NCBI RefSeq assembly: GCF_014489615.1
Contig: NZ_CP060825.1
Coordinates: forward strand, 6,804,001 to 6,868,000
Length of the DNA: 64,000 nt
Direction: 5' to 3'
From: Streptomyces genisteinicus
Lineage (GTDB): Bacteria > Actinomycetota > Actinomycetes > Streptomycetales > Streptomycetaceae
Position numbers and translations under genes: made by a program. Shown in pieces: positions 59,770 through 64,000 of the stretch; position 1 is the first letter of the stretch, and the number at the start of each line of letters is the position of its first letter. The notes beneath the pieces were generated by a model. It did no database searches. It worked only from the letters and a program-made list of their open reading frames with translations, and was not told where the DNA came from.

Positions 59770-62700
59770 TTCCGTTGTCTTTCGGTCAGCGGCGTCTGTG
59801 GTTTCTGCAGCAGTTGGAGGGTGTGGGGTCGGCGTACAACATTCCGGTGTGTCTGCGGTTGCGGGGTGGGGTGGACGCTCGGGCGTTGGGGTTGGCGTTG
59901 GGGGATGTGGTGGGGCGGCATGAGGTGTTGCGGACGGTGGTGGAGGTGGTGGACGGGGTGCCGTGTCAGCGGGTGCTGGGGGTGGGTGCGGTGCCTGTGC
60001 TGAGTGTGCGGTCGTGTGGTGTGGGGGAGTTGGCGGGTCTGGTGGGGGAGGCGGTGGGGTGGTCTTTCGATCTGTCGGTGGATGTGCCGGTGCGGGGGTG
60101 GTTGTTCGATGTGGGTGGGGGTGAGTGTGTCTTTGTTCTGGTGGTGCATCACATTGCGGCTGACGGGTGGTCGTTGGGTCCTCTGCTGAGGGATGTGGCG
60201 TCTGCGTACGGGGTGCGGTGTGCGGGGGGTGTGCCGGTGTGGGGGGAGTTGCCGGTGCAGTATGCGGATTTCGCTTTGTGGCAGGGCGAGTTGTTGGGTG
60301 GGGTGGGGGATCCGGGGAGTCTGGTTTCTCGTCAGTTGGGGTTTTGGCGAGGGGCTTTGGCGGGGGTTCCGGAGGAGTTGGTGCTGCCGTTCGACCGGGC
60401 GCGGCCGGTGGTGGGGAGTTTCCGGGGTGGTTCGGTGGGTGTGGATGTGGGGGCGGGGGTGCATGCGGGTGTGGTGGGGGTGGGTCGGGAGTGCGGGGCG
60501 AGTGTGTTCATGGTGTTGCAGGCGGGGTTGGGGGTGTTGTTGTCGAGGTTGGGTGCGGGGTCGGATGTTCCGTTGGGGTGTCCGGTGGCGGGGCGTTCGG
60601 AGGAGGGGCTTGAGGATCTGGTCGGTTTCTTCGTGAATACGCTGGTGATGCGGGTGGATGTGTCGGGTGATCCGAGTTTCCGGGAGTTGGTGGGCCGGGT
60701 CCGGGAGGTGAATCTGGGGGCGCTGGCGCATCAGGACGTGCCGTTCGATCTGCTGGTGGAGGAGCTGAACCCGCCCCGGTCGGCCGCCCGCAACCCCCTC
60801 TTCCAGGTGATGTTCACCCTCCAGAACGGCATCGCCTCGACCGTCCGCTTCCCCGGCCTGGAGGTCAGCGCCGAGGACGCCGGCGTACGCCCCGCCAAGT
60901 TCGACCTGACCTTCGCCCTCGAGGAGGAGTTCGGCCCCGCCGGCGAGCCCGCCGGGATCAAGGGCGTGATCGACTACAACGCGGACCTGTTCGACGAGGG
61001 GACGGTACGGCGGATCGCCGGCATGTTCCCCCGCGTCCTGCGGCAGCTCGCCGACCGACCCGATGCCCCCGTCGGCCGGCTGACGGTCAACGGGCCCGAG
61101 GAGGACCGGCTGCTCGAGCACTGGTCCGGTGGCCCGGCCGGCCCTTCGCGGACCGCCGCCACCACGCTCGTCGACGCCTTCCAGGAGCAGGTACGCCGGA
61201 CGCCCGACGCCGTCGCCGTCGGCTGCGGCGCGCACCGGCTCACCTACCGGCAGCTCAACGCGCGGGCCAACCGGCTCGCCCGCCACCTCCGTACGCTCGG
61301 AGCGGGCCCGGAACGCATGGTGGCGGTCGCCCTGCCGCGCTCCACCGAGCTGGTCGCGGCCCTGCTGGCCGTACTCAAGACCGGCGCCGCGTACGTCCCC
61401 GTCGACACGGCGTATCCCGAGCGGCGCATCGCCCACGTCCTGCGTGACGCGGACGCGCTGGTGCTGGTGACGACGTCCGAGGCGGCCCGCGGCCTGCCCG
61501 GGCAGGCCGTACCGCGCCTGCCGCTCGACAGCGAGGAGACCCGGGCGGCGCTGGACGCGCACCCCGGCACCGACCTGCGCGACGACGAACGGACCAGCCC
61601 CCTGCTCCCGGACCACCCCGCGTACACGATCCACACCTCGGGATCCACGGGGACGCCCAAGGGCGTGGTCGTGACCCACCGGAACGTCCTGCGCCTGTTC
61701 GCCTCCACCAGGCGCTGGTTCAGCTTCGGCGAGGCCGACGTGTGGACCCTCTTCCACTCCTTCGCGTTCGACTTCTCCGTCTGGGAGCTGTGGGGGCCGC
61801 TCCTGCACGGCGGCAGGCTGGTGGTCGTCCCGTACGAGACCAGCAGGTCCCCCCGGGAGCTGCTGCGGCTGCTCGCCGACGAGCGGGTCACGGTCCTCAA
61901 CCAGACGCCGTCTGCCTTCCACCAGCTGATGCGGGCCGACGCCGAGCATCCGGAGACCGGCCGGCGCCTGGCCCTGAGGTACGTCGTCTTCGGCGGCGAG
62001 GCCCTCGACCCGGGCCGGCTGGCCGACTGGTACACGCGGCACGCCGCCGACGCCCCCCGCCTGGTCAACATGTACGGCATCACCGAGACGACCGTGCACG
62101 TGACCGCCCTGCCGCTCGAGCGGGGGCACACCGCCGAGGGGCGCCGCAGCCCGATCGGCTCCGGCATCGCGGATCTGCGGGTCCACGTCCTGGACGAGCG
62201 GCTGCGGCGGGCGCCGATCGGCGTGGCGGGTGAGCTCTACGTGTCCGGACCGGGCCTGGCACGCGGCTACCTGAACCGGCCCGCGCTGACGGCCGGACGG
62301 TTCGTCGCCGACCCGTACGGCCCGCCGGGCGGCCGCATGTACCGCACTGGGGACATCGTCCGGTGGCGGTCGGCGGGCGGACTGGAGTACCTCGGACGCG
62401 CCGACGACCAGATCAAGCTGCGGGGGTTCCGGATCGAGCCCGCGGAGGTGGAGGCCGCCCTGCTCGACTGCGACCGGGTCGAGCAGGCCGCGGTGGTCCT
62501 GCGCGAGGACCGGCAGGGCGATCGGCGCCTGGTCGCGTACGCCACCGGCCCCGAGCCGGGTCCGGAGGCCGAGGCGGAGCTCCGCCGGCAGGCGGGCCTC
62601 CGGCTGCCCGGGCACATGGTGCCCTCCGCCTGTGTGGTGCTGCCCGCGCTGCCGCTCACCGAGAACGGCAAACTCGACCGGAAGGCGCTGCCCGCCCCGC

Positions 62701-63821
62701 GCGCCGACGCGGCCGGCCCGGTGGGGCGGGCCGCGCGGGACGCCGGCGAGCAGAGGCTGTGCGACCTGTTCGCCGAAGTGCTCGGCCTGCCCGAAGTCGG
62801 CCCGGAACAGGGGTTCTTCGAGCTCGGCGGACATTCGCTGCTGGCCGTGCGGCTGATCGAACGGGTACGTGCGGTACTGGGCGCCGAGATCGGGATCGGC
62901 ACGCTCTTCACGGCGCCCACCCCTGCGGCCGTCGCCCGCCGTCTGCGGGAGACCGGAGCCGGGCCGGCCGACGACTCCCTCGGCCCCCTCCTGGCCCTCC
63001 GCGCCGACGGCGCCCGGGCACCGGTCTTCTGCGTCCACCCGGCCGCGGGAACCAGCTGGGTCTACGCCGGTCTGCTGGCCCACCTGGACGGCGGGCAGCC
63101 GGTGTACGGGCTCCAGTCGCCCGGACTGACCCCGGGCGGCCGGGTGGCCGGCACCTTCGACGAGTTGGTCACCGACTACCTCCGCACGATGCGGCAGGCC
63201 CAGGCCCATGGCCCGTACCACCTGCTGGGCTGGTCCTTCGGCGGCATGGTCGCGCACGCGATGGCGACCCGGCTCCAGCAGGAGGGGGAGAAAGTGGCGC
63301 TGCTCGCACTCCTGGACGCGTATCCGGGCGAAGGGAGAGGGGGCGTCCTGCCCGCGGAGGGCGACGTGCGGACCGCTCTGTTCGAGTCGCTCGGGCGGCG
63401 CGAAGACGGCCACGGAGCCACCGGTGCACCCGGTGCCGCGCTGGCCGACGTCTTCGGACAGCAGTACCGCGCACTCCGGGAACTGGGCGACGACCCGCTC
63501 GCCACGGTGACGCGGACCTTCACCGACCACTGCCGACTGGCCGGGGGGTTCCGCCCCGGCCGGTTCGAGGGCGACGCCCTCGTGTTCGCCGCCACCTGGG
63601 AGGACCACGACGGTGCCGCCACACGCGACCCCCGGGACTGGCGGCGCCATGTGACCGGCCGGGTCGAGGTGCACCGACTGCCCTGCGGACACGGCGAGAT
63701 GACGAGCCCCGCCGCGCTCGCCCGCATCGGTCCGGTGCTGGCGGCCCGGCTGGACGACGCCACGGGAGCCGGTGCGCTCGACGCCACCGGGACGACCACG
63801 ACACACGGAGGACTCCGATGA
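59766..63821 (+). CDS. Nonribosomal peptide synthetase, C-A-T-TE (threonine-type A domain, terminal module)
   Basis: 1351 aa. C ~3-440 (HHIAADG from His128), A ~467-968 (HTSGSTGTPKGV, NMYGITETTVH, GKLDR), T ~985-1060 (Ser1024 in FFELGGHSLLAVR), TE ~1085-1351 (nucleophile Ser1157 in LGWSFGGM, Asp in ALLDAYP, His in CGHGEM). The A-domain residues read D, F, W, N, V, G, M, V, H (K), the known threonine pattern, so Thr is probably the last residue before release by hydrolysis or cyclisation. ATG 59766 overlaps the previous stop as ATGA; there is no N-terminal linker or docking segment before the C domain. Confidence 0.93.
59770..60812 (+). repeat. 1,043-bp long direct repeat, copy 2 (C domain of the C-A-T-TE gene)
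   Basis: Starts within the second codon of the gene and ends at the same residue of the C domain as copy 1. It shows the same T/G-ending codon style, after which normal codon use resumes. A near-identical 131-bp patch lies at 60933-61063 beyond a 120-bp divergent stretch (60813-60932). Confidence 0.92.
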
Positions 63822-64000
63822 GCAACCCGTTCGAGGACACCGACGGCACCTATGTCGTTCTGGTCAACGACGAGGGGCAGCACTCGCTGTGGCCCGAGGA
63901 CATCGACGTGCCGGGTGGCTGGACGACGGTGCACGGGCCGGCGGGACACGCCTCGTGCGTGGAGTACGTCGAGGAGAACTGGGCGGACATGCGTCCGCGG
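63818..64000 (+). CDS. MbtH-family NRPS accessory protein, partial (right window edge)
   Basis: 61 residues visible of the usual ~65-75. Seen: the start MSNPFEDTDGTYVVLVNDEGQ, the signature HSLWPEDIDVPGGW with two of the family's invariant Trp residues, and ENWADMRPR. MbtH proteins bind adenylation domains and help them fold and work; here the partners are the three A domains just upstream. ATG 63818 overlaps the NRPS stop as ATGA, so it is in the same operon. The last few codons lie outside the window. Confidence 0.95.
   Translation, partial: MSNPFEDTDGTYVVLVNDEGQHSLWPEDIDVPGGWTTVHGPAGHASCVEYVEENWADMRPR

Overview
The window is high-GC actinomycete DNA. Codon use ends mostly in C or G, GTG/TTG starts are frequent, stop-start overlaps (ATGA, GTGA, TTGA) are common and most Shine-Dalgarno sites are GGAGG-like, so it is most likely a Streptomyces chromosome. 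No tRNA, rRNA, CRISPR array, transposase or integrase was seen. It holds a short housekeeping flank, a very long polysaccharide operon, a sugar-catabolic cluster, a few small secreted or hypothetical genes, and the first part of a nonribosomal peptide (NRPS) gene cluster that continues past the right edge.

1-2267: a partial aldehyde dehydrogenase (minus), with a promoter/inverted-repeat site in front of it, diverges from a PAP2-type membrane phosphatase (plus).

2488-30326 (minus, read right to left): about 21 tightly packed genes form a Wzx/Wzy-type exopolysaccharide operon. It starts with an initiating polyprenyl-phosphate sugar transferase and an AlgD-like nucleotide-sugar dehydrogenase. 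Next come a GT4 glycosyltransferase, two Wzz-like chain-length proteins, an asparagine-synthase-type amidotransferase, a bi-domain oxidoreductase, a heparinase II/III-type lyase, a parallel beta-helix lipoprotein, a Wzy-like polymerase and a second GT4. It ends with a block for a modified, probably CDP-linked sugar (cytidylyltransferase, C-methyltransferase, PIG-L deacetylase, SDR epimerase, DUF4910 protein, RfbC-like epimerase, class III aminotransferase), interleaved with a flippase, a GT2 and a pyruvyl transferase. The dehydrogenase, amidotransferase and lyase together suggest a polymer with (amidated) uronic acids.

30956-35499 (minus): L-fuconate dehydratase, an SDR, an aldo/keto reductase and an amidohydrolase make up a non-phosphorylating L-fucose (or similar 6-deoxyhexose) degradation pathway. 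A 460-bp gap with a 147-bp direct repeat lies before the amidohydrolase.

36110-37252: a secreted trypsin-fold protein that has lost its catalytic His and Ser, and a small four-cysteine protein.

37442-64000: an NRPS cluster with an unusually dissected assembly line. It has a stand-alone condensation domain (minus), an F420-type oxidoreductase, two T-C proteins, a stand-alone adenylation domain, a C-T-C-A-T protein, a C-A-T-TE protein whose specificity residues read as threonine, and an MbtH protein cut by the window end. Woven among them are a 58-aa acidic protein, a PhyH-type dioxygenase carrying a carrier-protein-like tail with Glu at the Ser site, a family-5 solute-binding protein without a signal peptide, two ABC exporter half-transporters, a type II thioesterase and a penicillin-acylase-family Ntn hydrolase that also lacks a signal peptide. 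The two adjacent large NRPS genes share 1,043 bp that appear identical, with codon usage unlike everything around it. The product cannot be named from sequence alone.
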